Part shown: positions 35,527-43,220 of the stretch, piece by piece
Layout: every line of letters starts with the position of its first letter
Position numbering within the stretch: position 1 is the stretch's first letter
NCBI RefSeq assembly: GCF_030409415.1
Contig: NZ_JAUFPW010000009.1
Coordinates: 62,001 to 126,000 of the forward strand
Direction: 5' to 3'
Source of the DNA: Pedobacter aquatilis
Lineage (GTDB): Bacteria; Bacteroidota; Bacteroidia; Sphingobacteriales; Sphingobacteriaceae
Length of the DNA: 64,000 bases
The notes under the pieces: model-generated
The model's database searches: none
Told to the model about the DNA's origin: nothing
The model's input: only the letters and a program-made list of their open reading frames with translations
Position numbers and translations under genes: made by a program

Positions 35527-35566
35527 AAACCCTCTTCAAAGTTGTTTTTGAAGAGGGTTTCTTTTT
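35527..35566. terminator. Bidirectional terminator between prfC and the aminotransferase
   Basis: AAACCCTCTTCAAA (35527-35540) pairs with TTTGAAGAGGGTTT (35547-35560) around a 6-base loop. CTTTTT follows on the plus strand, and an A-rich flank gives a T-rich tail on the minus strand. Confidence 0.9.
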
Positions 35567-35579
35567 AAGGTTGATAACA

Positions 35580-36833
35580 TTATTTCAACTTGCTCAAAGC
35601 AGTTTTAATTCTTGGCAACATATCTTTGATATCCTGTAAAGTACAAGCACCAACAGATGCTCTAAACCAAGGCATACTGTCTTCGTTTCCGAAAGCAGAG
35701 AAAGGTACTAAGGCTGCTCCTGCTTCTTTAATCAGATAGAAATTCACATCTGCGCTGTCTTTTAAAAGCTGTCCATCTTCTGTAGTTTTTCCGATGTAAT
35801 CGATTTTAATGGTTAAATAAATTGCGCCCATTGGCTCAACGGCATCCACATTAAAGCCTTCGCTTTTTAGTTCGTTAAAACCATTGTAAAGTGCGTTTAA
35901 GCTATCTTGAATCTGACCTTTAAAACTGGTTAAGAAAGCATCAACCTGTGTTTTATCATTAAAATAGTTAGACATGGCAACTTGCTCGGCTTTAGGCGCC
36001 CAAGCCCCCATATGTCCAACTAATGCTTTCATTCTATTAACAATATCTTCTGGTCCAAAACCCCAACCTACACGTACACCAGTTGCAGCCAAACATTTAG
36101 AACTACCATCAACAAAAACGGTAAACTCACGCATTGCTGGGCGCAACGAAACCGGGTTTACATGTTCTTTACCGAAAGTTAAAAGCGAGTAAATCTGGTC
36201 GTACATTAAATATAGAGGTTTTTCATCCGCTCCGCGGGATGCGTTTTCTTCTAAAACTACATCGCAGATCTCAGCTAAAGAATCGGCATCAAACATGGTT
36301 CCCGTAGGATTTAGCGGTGAGCATAAAGCTAATAATGTTGCACCTTTTAAATGTGGCTTCAACTGTGCCGCGGTTGGCATAAAGTTGTTCTCCGCATCCG
36401 TTTCAACCGCAATAGATTTTGCAGAAGTTAAATGGCAATAGTGATTGTTATTCCAAGATGGTGCTGGGAAAACTACGGTATCACCTGGGTCGATTAAGGC
36501 TAAGTAAGTAGCATAAATTAACGGACGAGAACCGCCAGAAACCAAAATGCTGTTAGTATTGTATTCCAAGCCAAATCTCTCTTTCAGCAATTCAGAAACC
36601 GTTTCTCTTAAAGGTAAAACACCGTCAGCTGGCGGATAATTGGTTTGATTTGCATTGTATGCTTCTACAATTCCGGCTTTTAATTCTGTTGGAATTGGGT
36701 AGATATTTGCATCAAAATCTCCAATAGTTAAGTTAGCAATAGATGCGCCTTTACGCTTCATTTCGTTAACCTCATTACCAATTTTAATAATTTCTGAGCC
36801 AATTAATGCGCTGGCTAATACTGAAACTTTCAT
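35580..36833 (-). CDS. Class I PLP-dependent aminotransferase
   Basis: The 417-residue fold-type I aminotransferase has LTIGDFDANIYP, the NYPPADGVLPLRE substrate region, PSWNNNHY, LCSPLNPTGTMF, the MYDQIYSLL Asp/Tyr site and the PLP-Lys segment DGSSKCLAATGVRVGW, with a final MPWFRASVGAC. The family includes aspartate and aromatic aminotransferases; the substrate is unclear. It lies downstream of argH with a REP-like palindrome between them, so it may or may not share the arg transcript. Confidence 0.86.
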   Translation of the reverse strand: MKVSVLASALIGSEIIKIGNEVNEMKRKGASIANLTIGDFDANIYPIPTELKAGIVEAYNANQTNYPPADGVLPLRETVSELLKERFGLEYNTNSILVSGGSRPLIYATYLALIDPGDTVVFPAPSWNNNHYCHLTSAKSIAVETDAENNFMPTAAQLKPHLKGATLLALCSPLNPTGTMFDADSLAEICDVVLEENASRGADEKPLYLMYDQIYSLLTFGKEHVNPVSLRPAMREFTVFVDGSSKCLAATGVRVGWGFGPEDIVNRMKALVGHMGAWAPKAEQVAMSNYFNDKTQVDAFLTSFKGQIQDSLNALYNGFNELKSEGFNVDAVEPMGAIYLTIKIDYIGKTTEDGQLLKDSADVNFYLIKEAGAALVPFSAFGNEDSMPWFRASVGACTLQDIKDMLPRIKTALSKLK

Positions 36834-36855
36834 ATGTTATACTTTTTTCTACTTT

Positions 36856-36915
36856 CGTCAATGCGAGGTACGAAGTAATCCATTAGCAGAGATTGCTTCG
36901 TACCTCGCAATGACG
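36856..36915. repeat. REP-like palindrome, complete
   Basis: The left arm CGTCAATGCGAGGTACGAAG starts at 36856 and the right arm GATTGCTTCGTACCTCGCAA ends TGACG at 36915. It lies between argH and the aminotransferase gene. Confidence 0.8.
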
Positions 36916-36917
36916 AC

Positions 36918-38249
36918 TTAACGAATTAACTCTTCTATCGCTTTATTCACCTTTTCGAAACCAAATTGAGCTAAAACAGCTCGCATTGCTTCAGCAATCT
37001 GTTCATTACAAAGGTTACCGATGCTACCTTCGTGTGTATGATGTATTTGGCTCGATGGTGCAAAAGTACCATTTTCAATTTGTTCGCCAACTATTTTATA
37101 AGCTTCTCTAAAAGGAACGCCTTGCAAAGCCAAATCGTTTACCACTTCTACACTAAACAAATAATCGTATTTCTTATCCTTTAAAATATCATCTTTAATG
37201 CTAATGTTTTGGAACATGAAAGTTGCGATTTCTAAGCACTCATTTAATGAAGTAATTGCTGGAAAAAGATTTTCTTTTAGCAACTGTAAATCGCGGTGAT
37301 AACCTGATGGCAAATTGGTTATCATCATTGCAATTTCATTTGGCAAAGCCTGAATTTTATTACAACGTGAACGAATCAGTTCAAAAACATCAGGGTTTTT
37401 TTTGTGCGGCATAATGCTCGAACCTGTTGTAAGTTCGGGTGGGAAACTGATAAATCCAAAATTTTGATTGATGAACAAGCAAACATCCATCGCCATCTTG
37501 GCTAAAGTTGCTGCTACCGCACTCATAGCTTGTGCTAAAATTCTTTCTGTTTTACCACGGCCCATTTGTGCATAAACTACATTGTAATTTAAACTTTCAA
37601 AGCCTAATAAATTAGTAGTTAAAATTCTGTTCAACGGAAAAGATGAACCATAACCCGCAGCAGAACCTAATGGATTTTTATTCGTGATTTTCCAGGCTGC
37701 AAGCATTAATTCCATATCATCAGCAAGGCTTTCGGCATAAGCACCAAACCATAAACCAAAGCTTGATGGCATCGCAATTTGCAAATGCGTGTAACCTGGC
37801 AGCAATTTATCTTTGTGCGTATTACTTAGTTCGATTAATTGGTTAAACAAAGTTGAAGTTTGCCCAACCATATCTTCTATACAAGCACGGAAGAATAGTT
37901 TTAAATCAACTAAAACCTGGTCGTTACGCGAACGGCCGCTGTGAATTTTTTTTCCTGCTTCGCCGATACGTTGTGTAAGTAGCCACTCAACCTGCGAATG
38001 CACATCTTCTACAGTATCTTCTATCGTGAAGTTACCCGCTTCAATGTCAGCATAAATATTTTTAAGCTCTTTCTGAACGGTTGCCAATTCATCAGCAGTA
38101 AGCAAATTAATCGTTTCTAACATTTGCGTATGCGCCAATGAGCCCAAAACATCAAACTTTGCCATTTGTAAATCCAATTCGCGGTCTTTACCAACCGTAA
38201 AACTTTCTACGAATTTATTTACATCTATATTTTTTTGCCAAATCTTCAT
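36918..38249 (-). CDS. argH: Argininosuccinate lyase
   Basis: ArgH splits argininosuccinate to arginine and fumarate, the last step of arginine synthesis. The 443-residue protein shows EDVHSQVEWLLTQR, SGRSRNDQVLVDLK, HLQIAMPSSFG and the signature GSSIMPHKKNPDVFE. Length is typical. It is the final gene of the arg cluster, separated from argE' by the DUF433/DUF5615 module and a decayed REP. Confidence 0.96.
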   Translation of the reverse strand: MKIWQKNIDVNKFVESFTVGKDRELDLQMAKFDVLGSLAHTQMLETINLLTADELATVQKELKNIYADIEAGNFTIEDTVEDVHSQVEWLLTQRIGEAGKKIHSGRSRNDQVLVDLKLFFRACIEDMVGQTSTLFNQLIELSNTHKDKLLPGYTHLQIAMPSSFGLWFGAYAESLADDMELMLAAWKITNKNPLGSAAGYGSSFPLNRILTTNLLGFESLNYNVVYAQMGRGKTERILAQAMSAVAATLAKMAMDVCLFINQNFGFISFPPELTTGSSIMPHKKNPDVFELIRSRCNKIQALPNEIAMMITNLPSGYHRDLQLLKENLFPAITSLNECLEIATFMFQNISIKDDILKDKKYDYLFSVEVVNDLALQGVPFREAYKIVGEQIENGTFAPSSQIHHTHEGSIGNLCNEQIAEAMRAVLAQFGFEKVNKAIEELIR

Positions 38250-38259
38250 ATTTCAACTC

Positions 38260-38352
38260 CGTCATTGCGAGGCACGAAGCAATCCTCTCTTTTATATTCA
38301 AAAATTCAAAGCTAGACATTATGCAAAGAGTTTGCTTTCGTCCCGCAACCAT
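38260..38352. repeat. REP-like palindrome, partly decayed
   Basis: The left arm CGTCATTGCGAGGCACGAAG (38260-38279) is intact. A weak right arm (TTTGCTTTCGTCCCGCAACC, about 38330-38350) is degenerate. It lies between argH and the DUF5615 gene. Confidence 0.55.
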
Positions 38353-38354
38353 GA

Positions 38355-38687
38355 TTATTGTAGTTCAAGACAAGAAAACTCATCTTGTTTTATGAACTCA
38401 TAAATAAATTGTTTTTTCTCAACAAATGCTTGAGCTATTCCCGAAGTTGTATTATTTCCAAAGCGAAGCCAGATTATTTTTGGAGGATGTCCGTATAAAT
38501 TAGAAAACTCATAAAAATCGGCATCAAACGTGACCACAACATAGTCGTTTTCGCTTGCGAAAGACCAAATTTCCTTATCAGATTTGTTTTCTAATTTTAA
38601 TCGCCTCACTTGATTGCAATCCAAAAAATCAGCTTCTAAAAGTTTGATGATTCTATGAGATATGTTTTGGTCAAATAATAGTTTCAC
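38355..38687 (-). CDS. DUF5615 PIN-like protein, probable toxin
   Basis: The 110-residue protein has the DUF5615 pattern of a PIN-like nuclease fold: N-terminal LLFDQNIS, then SDKEIWSFASENDYVVVTFDADFYE and PPKIIWLRFGN. Asp6 and Asp in DADF are the candidate metal ligands. Its GTG start overlaps the DUF433 stop by one base (TAGTG), so they are co-translated. DUF433-DUF5615 pairs are a recognised type II toxin-antitoxin-like arrangement, related to VapBC; toxicity is an inference. Confidence 0.82.
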   Translation of the reverse strand: MKLLFDQNISHRIIKLLEADFLDCNQVRRLKLENKSDKEIWSFASENDYVVVTFDADFYEFSNLYGHPPKIIWLRFGNNTTSGIAQAFVEKKQFIYEFIKQDEFSCLELQ

Positions 38688-38908
38688 TAAGCGACTCTTA
38701 TTTTATGTTCTCTATCTGCAGAATATGCGAGACAAGACAAAATTTCTTCTTCGCTTATCTCTGGAAAATCCTCGATAATATTTTGTACAGTCATACCATT
38801 AGCCAACCATCCCAAAACATCATAAACGGCAATTCTGGTACCTTTTATGCAAGGTTTACCAAAACGTTTATTAGAATCTATTTCGATGAAATTTGAATAA
38901 TTTTTCAT
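38687..38908 (-). CDS. DUF433 protein, probable antitoxin
   Basis: The 73-residue protein is a DUF433 helix-turn-helix domain: IEIDSNKRFGKPCIKGTRIAVYDVLGWLANG then QNIIEDFPEISEEEILSCLAY. The conserved GKPxIKGTRI motif is clear. It precedes and couples to the DUF5615 gene and may bind its own promoter; a near-consensus -7 box lies 4 bases before its ATG. The module sits inside the arg cluster but has its own promoter. Confidence 0.85.
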   Translation of the reverse strand: MKNYSNFIEIDSNKRFGKPCIKGTRIAVYDVLGWLANGMTVQNIIEDFPEISEEEILSCLAYSADREHKIRVA

Positions 38909-38912
38909 AAGG

Positions 38913-38920
38913 TAAAGATA
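38913..38920 (-). promoter_or_regulatory. Near-consensus -7 box 4 bases before the DUF433 start
   Basis: Minus-strand TATCTTTA (one mismatch to TAnnTTTG) lies 4 bases before the ATG at 38908. The N4 spacing equals that of clpS and lutB. Confidence 0.35.
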
Positions 38921-39052
38921 AACAATATTATAAAACTTTTATTTATGAGCAAATAACAAGACAATTCTACCAGATTAACTGCAAATAGCACTAAGTTTTT
39001 TTGCAAAGAGCGCCAAGCTAATTGTTTAATTCACCTCTCAATGACATTAGGC

Positions 39053-40120
39053 TTATCCTATAATAACTGGACTCAACATATTTACATATCCCTCAACACC
39101 TTCAGCAACTTCCCTCACATATAAAAATTCATCAGCCATGTGCGAGCGACCAGAAAAACCTGGCCCACATTTTACCGATGGAATGTCCAATAAAGCTTGG
39201 TCTGAAGTAGTTGGTGAGCCATAAGTAGTCTTGCCCAATGCCACACCAGCCTGAACTACTGGGTGATTTTTATCAATCGAAGATGGTTTTAAACGAATAG
39301 AACGAGGCGTAACATCGCAACCTACATTCGCACGGATAATCTCTAAAACCTCTTCGTTCGTGTAAGCATCCGTAACCCGTACGTCAACCGTAAACGTACA
39401 ATTTGCAGGTACTACATTGTGTTGCGAACCTGCATTGATAATCGTAACCGTCATTTTCAGCGGACCAAAAACTTCTGATACCTTCGGAAACTGATAATTT
39501 CTAAACCATTCAATATCTGCCAAAGCTTTATAAATTGCATTTTCACCTTCTTCCCTAGCCGCATGACCAGCTTTTCCGTGGGCTACGCAATCCAAAACCA
39601 ATAACCCTCGTTCGGCAATTGCTAAATTCATCTCGGTTGGCTCACCAACAATTCCGAATTCTAGTTCGCCCAAATCTGGTAAAACCAATTCTAAACCATT
39701 ATTTCCAGAGATTTCCTCTTCCGCAGTTGCAGCCAAACAAATGTTATAATTTAAATTTTCTTGCTCGAAATAATACAAAAACGTACCGATTAATGATACT
39801 AAACAGCCACCTGCATCATTACTACCCAAACCAAAAAGCTTATCACCTTCAATTGCGGCATCGTAAGGGTCGCGGGTGTAACCAGAATTTGGTTTTACGG
39901 TATCGTGGTGCGAGTTTAAAAGTAAGGTTGGTTTACTGGCATCGAAATGCTTGTTGTAAGCCCAAACATTATTCATTTTACGATGAATGCTTACACCACG
40001 CTCCTCCAAAAACTGAGCAATTAAATTTGCTGTTCTATCTTCTTCCTTGCTAAAAGATTGTATGCGAATCAACTGCCGCAATAAATCCAAGCTCTCGTTC
40101 TGTATATTTTCTAACAACAT
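39053..40120 (-). CDS. argE: N-acylcitrulline / N-acylornithine deacylase (M20 family, ArgE')
   Basis: The 355-residue M20 metallohydrolase removes the acyl group in arginine synthesis. Visible features are LLNSHHDTVKPN, GLGSNDAGGCLVSLIG, TAEEEISGNNGLE, GEPTEMNLAIAERG and a terminal SGRSHMADEFL. Because the transcarbamylase at 42153 acts on an N-acylornithine, this enzyme should act on N-acylcitrulline, giving citrulline for ArgG. It lies downstream of proC after 67 bases. Confidence 0.85.
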   Translation of the reverse strand: MLLENIQNESLDLLRQLIRIQSFSKEEDRTANLIAQFLEERGVSIHRKMNNVWAYNKHFDASKPTLLLNSHHDTVKPNSGYTRDPYDAAIEGDKLFGLGSNDAGGCLVSLIGTFLYYFEQENLNYNICLAATAEEEISGNNGLELVLPDLGELEFGIVGEPTEMNLAIAERGLLVLDCVAHGKAGHAAREEGENAIYKALADIEWFRNYQFPKVSEVFGPLKMTVTIINAGSQHNVVPANCTFTVDVRVTDAYTNEEVLEIIRANVGCDVTPRSIRLKPSSIDKNHPVVQAGVALGKTTYGSPTTSDQALLDIPSVKCGPGFSGRSHMADEFLYVREVAEGVEGYVNMLSPVIIG

Positions 40121-40187
40121 AGTATCAAGTATTTAGTATCAAGTATCAAGATATTGAGCAAAACCCTCTACCTTCAACCTGATACCT

Positions 40188-40997
40188 TTAATCTTCTTTC
40201 GTGTATAAGTTTCCTGCCTTTAAAGCTGAAAGTTTAATCCCTTTTATCAAGGATGAACTAAAGCCATTGTGCTCCATTTCGTTTAAACCTGCAATGGTGC
40301 AACCTTTCGGCGAAGTTACTTTATCTATTTCTGATTCTGGATGTGTGCCATGTAATAAAAGTAAATCGGCTGCGCCTTTTGCTGTTTGAACTGCCATTTT
40401 CAAAGCCTCATCTGCGTGAAAACCAATTTCCACACCACCTTGAGATGCTGCTCTGATTGCCCTCAAAAAGAAGGCAATACCGCAAGCACAAAGTGCCGTT
40501 GCCGAAGTCATTAAATCTTCATTAATCTTCACGACCGAACCAACCGTTTCAAACATTTTGGTCACCTCAGCAATGTTTTCAGCCGATGCATTATCGCTCG
40601 CCATACAAGTCATCGATTGACCAATTGCAATGGCAGTGTTTGGCATTACGCGAATCACTTCTACATCTTCGCCCAGTTTATCTCGAACTGCAGCGCAACT
40701 TACACCAGAAATTACCGAAATAACCAAATGTTTAGCCGCAACTATCGATGCATTAATTTCATCCAAAACCGTATTTAACTGTTGCGGTAAAACGGCCAAA
40801 ATCACAACATCGGCATCAGCAACCGCTTGTTTGTTATTATTGCTCACTCCAAATCCGGCGTCTGTAAAAGATTTTAAGTGGTCGATATTTCTACGTGTCA
40901 ACGTAATATCCTCAGCCTTTGCAAAATCGGCTTTCACCAAGCCTTTTGCTAAAGATAATCCAATATTTCCGCTACCAATTATGGCTATTTTTTTCAT
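40188..40997 (-). CDS. proC: Pyrroline-5-carboxylate reductase
   Basis: ProC reduces pyrroline-5-carboxylate to proline with NAD(P)H. The 269-residue protein shows the Rossmann motif IIGSGNIGLSLAKGL, VRVMPNTAIAIGQSMT and ATALCACGIAFFL, with the C-terminal TSPKGCTIAGLNEME signature. Its place in the arg cluster links proline and arginine synthesis from glutamate. Confidence 0.95.
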   Translation of the reverse strand: MKKIAIIGSGNIGLSLAKGLVKADFAKAEDITLTRRNIDHLKSFTDAGFGVSNNNKQAVADADVVILAVLPQQLNTVLDEINASIVAAKHLVISVISGVSCAAVRDKLGEDVEVIRVMPNTAIAIGQSMTCMASDNASAENIAEVTKMFETVGSVVKINEDLMTSATALCACGIAFFLRAIRAASQGGVEIGFHADEALKMAVQTAKGAADLLLLHGTHPESEIDKVTSPKGCTIAGLNEMEHNGFSSSLIKGIKLSALKAGNLYTKED

Positions 40998-41047
40998 GTG
41001 GTTCGTTTATATTTTCCTTCGGATTGATTATACCGATATTATTATTT

Positions 41048-41235
41048 GAAAAGCAGGTTCCGTATTTCTTTTTGTGGTTCGGTCCTGCTATTCACTTCAA
41101 TCTTTTTTAAACTTCTTGTCATGCTGAGGTACGAAGCATCTGTTTCATCGTTTGCAGATGCTTCGTACCTCAGCATGACAGATATTCAGGGTTTCTGCTA
41201 AAAAAAGTATTTCCGCTCCTATCAGGTTTATTTAC
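41048..41235 (-). repeat. Composite dispersed repeat, copy B, with variant REP hairpin
   Basis: It shares both flanks with copy A at 11306 (GAAAAGCAG, GTCCTGCTATTC, TTCAATCTTTTTTAAAC; right end TATTTCC-CT-CTATCAGGTTTA). The centre holds a perfect 24-base-arm palindrome from TGTCATGCTGAGGTACGAAG (41117) to CAGCATGACA (41180), a variant of the REP family. It fills the 285-base gap between proC and argB. Confidence 0.65.
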
Positions 41236-41282
41236 GCCGACATTGCGAAATGCCATCGTCCTTATACCTTTCGCCCTTTACC

Positions 41283-42071
41283 TTACTTCAGCATCTTCGT
41301 TCCGAATGTTCCTTCTTCAAGCTCATTCAATTCATCGGCTTTGCCGATGTAAACTGCAGAAACACCTTTTTTAATCGCCTCAAAAGCATTGTGCAGTTTT
41401 GGTATCATTCCACCCTGAACAGTTCCATCGGCTTTTAAACCCTCAAATTCATCCGCTTTTATTTCCCGAACAACTGATGCATCATCATTCACATCTCTCA
41501 ATACACCCTTCTTCTCGAAACAATATACCAAACGAGTTTCGTAAAGTGATGACATCGCAACAGCAACCGATGAAGCAATGGTATCTGCATTGGTATTTAA
41601 AAGTTGGGTGTCTCCATCATGTGTAATCGCACACAAAACAGGCACTAAACCAGCTTTTAACAAACTATCCAACGTAGTTGAAGAAACCGATGTTTCATCT
41701 AAATCGCCAACAAAACCATAGTCGATTTCTTTAACAGGACGTTTTTTAGCTTTGATTATATTTCCATCTGCGCCAGTTAAACCGATTGCGTTACTACCTT
41801 TAGCTTGCAATTGCGCAACCATGTTTTTGTTGATTAGACCAGCGTAAACCATCGTCACAATCCGCAAAGTTTCAATATCAGTAATACGTCTGCCTTCAAC
41901 CATTTTGGCTTCAATACCTAAGCTTTCGCCAAGTTCGGTGGCAATTTTACCACCTCCATGAACTAAAATTTTATAGCCAGGCAAAGCCGTAAAATCCAAT
42001 AAAAACTGATGTAAGTTTTCAGAATTATCAATTACGTTTCCGCCTATTTTGATGATGGTGAGTTGTTTCAT
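41283..42071 (-). CDS. argB: N-acylglutamate kinase
   Basis: ArgB phosphorylates N-acetyl (or N-succinyl) glutamate. The 262-residue protein has KIGGNVIDNSE, LVHGGGKIATELGE and TGADGNIIKAKKR, and ends with GGMIPKLHNAFEAIKKGV of the amino acid kinase fold. I chose the ATG at 42071 (MKQLTIIKIGGNV); the open frame continues to 42116, but those extra residues (KDCFVPRNDE) are translated from the REP palindrome. The N-terminal helix of arginine-inhibited kinases is absent, so feedback inhibition is not expected. Confidence 0.94.
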   Translation of the reverse strand: MKQLTIIKIGGNVIDNSENLHQFLLDFTALPGYKILVHGGGKIATELGESLGIEAKMVEGRRITDIETLRIVTMVYAGLINKNMVAQLQAKGSNAIGLTGADGNIIKAKKRPVKEIDYGFVGDLDETSVSSTTLDSLLKAGLVPVLCAITHDGDTQLLNTNADTIASSVAVAMSSLYETRLVYCFEKKGVLRDVNDDASVVREIKADEFEGLKADGTVQGGMIPKLHNAFEAIKKGVSAVYIGKADELNELEEGTFGTKMLK

Positions 42072-42085
42072 TTTATTAATAATTT

Positions 42086-42146
42086 CGTCATTGCGAGGCA
42101 CGAAGCAATCTTTCAAGCAGAGATTGCTTCGTGCCTCGCAATGACG
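42086..42146. repeat. REP-like palindrome, complete
   Basis: CGTCATTGCGAGGCACGAAG (42086-42105) pairs with the right arm ending CTCGCAATGACG at 42146. It lies between argF' and argB. Confidence 0.85.
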
Positions 42147-42152
42147 TGCTGT

Positions 42153-43127
42153 TTATTTCAATTCTTCCAAAACCGCTTTAATTACTGCTTGTGCAGCCCA
42201 TAAACGGTTTCCAGCTTCGTGTATAACCAATGAGTTCGGTCCATCTAAAATTTCAGAAGATAATTCCAAATCTCTGCGAACTGGCAAGCAATGCATCACT
42301 TTAGCATCATTTGTAAATTTCAGCTTTTCGTTATTCATCATCCAGCCATCAGGATAAGTTAAAACTTTACCGTATTCTTTGTAGCTGCTCCAGTTTTTCA
42401 CATAAACATAATCAGCGCCAGCTAAGGCCTCTTCTATATTGTACTGAATATCTGCTCCAGGCGTAAATTCTTCAGCCAACTCATAACCTTCAGGCTGAGC
42501 GATGGTAAAATCAATCATACCCTCATCCTGCGCTTTACACATCCATTCGGCAAAAGAGTTTGGAACAGCCTGTGGCAAAGCTTTTACGTGTGGCGCCCAA
42601 GCCAAAACTACCTTTGGTTTTCTGCCATCCGGTTGTTTAGTCCAGGTTTCGTGAATGGTAATAATATCTGCAAAACTTTGTAAAGGGTGACGAGTTGCAC
42701 TTTCCAAACTCACTACAGGAACGGCACAATATTTCACAAATTTATTAAAGAAATCTTCACTGTAATCTTCCTCACGATTGTTTAATTTCGGGAAAGAACG
42801 CAAGCCTAAGATATCGCAATATTGCCCCATTACCGCTGCAGCTTCGCGAATGTGTTCAACCGTTGAACCGTTCATTACCACACCATCCTGAGTTTCCAAG
42901 GCCCAACCTTCTTTATCCAGATTCATTACCATAACATTCATACCTAAATTTAAGGCAGCTTTTTGAGTGCTTAAACGGGTACGTAAACTTGGGTTCATAA
43001 AAACCAAACCTAAGGTTTTGTTTTTACCCAAACTTTGATGCGCATAAGGATTCGCCTTTAATTCAAGCGCATCTTTTACAAATTGTTTGATGCTTGGAAC
43101 ATCGTGTACGGAAGTGAAAAGTTTCAT
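42153..43127 (-). CDS. argF': N-acylornithine transcarbamylase (succinyl- or acetyl-ornithine)
   Basis: The 324-residue transcarbamylase is of the Bacteroidota/Xanthomonas type that carbamoylates N-acylornithine. It has the carbamoyl-phosphate motif SLRTR (residues 47-51), LNLGMNVMVM, ESATRHPLQSFAD, LAWAPHVKALPQAVPNS and the C-terminal HCLPVRRDLELSSE. In the loop that selects the acyl group, NGSTVEHIREA, residue 90 is Val. In the literature this position is Pro in the Bacteroides fragilis succinylornithine enzyme and Glu in the Xanthomonas acetylornithine enzyme. Val favours succinylornithine, but this is inference. Confidence 0.93.
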   Translation of the reverse strand: MKLFTSVHDVPSIKQFVKDALELKANPYAHQSLGKNKTLGLVFMNPSLRTRLSTQKAALNLGMNVMVMNLDKEGWALETQDGVVMNGSTVEHIREAAAVMGQYCDILGLRSFPKLNNREEDYSEDFFNKFVKYCAVPVVSLESATRHPLQSFADIITIHETWTKQPDGRKPKVVLAWAPHVKALPQAVPNSFAEWMCKAQDEGMIDFTIAQPEGYELAEEFTPGADIQYNIEEALAGADYVYVKNWSSYKEYGKVLTYPDGWMMNNEKLKFTNDAKVMHCLPVRRDLELSSEILDGPNSLVIHEAGNRLWAAQAVIKAVLEELK

Positions 43128-43220
43128 TTTAAAACGTTGTAAGTAGTAAGTTATACGTTGTAAGTTTCGTATCCCTCGTCTAAATAATTTACAAATAAAG
43201 TTCTGTGTACTTAAAACGTA

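Noticed and set aside
38260..38352. Attachment site or insertion boundary for the DUF433/DUF5615 module
   Set aside because: Only the REP arm borders the module on one side; no matching direct repeat was found on the other side at about 38910-39050.
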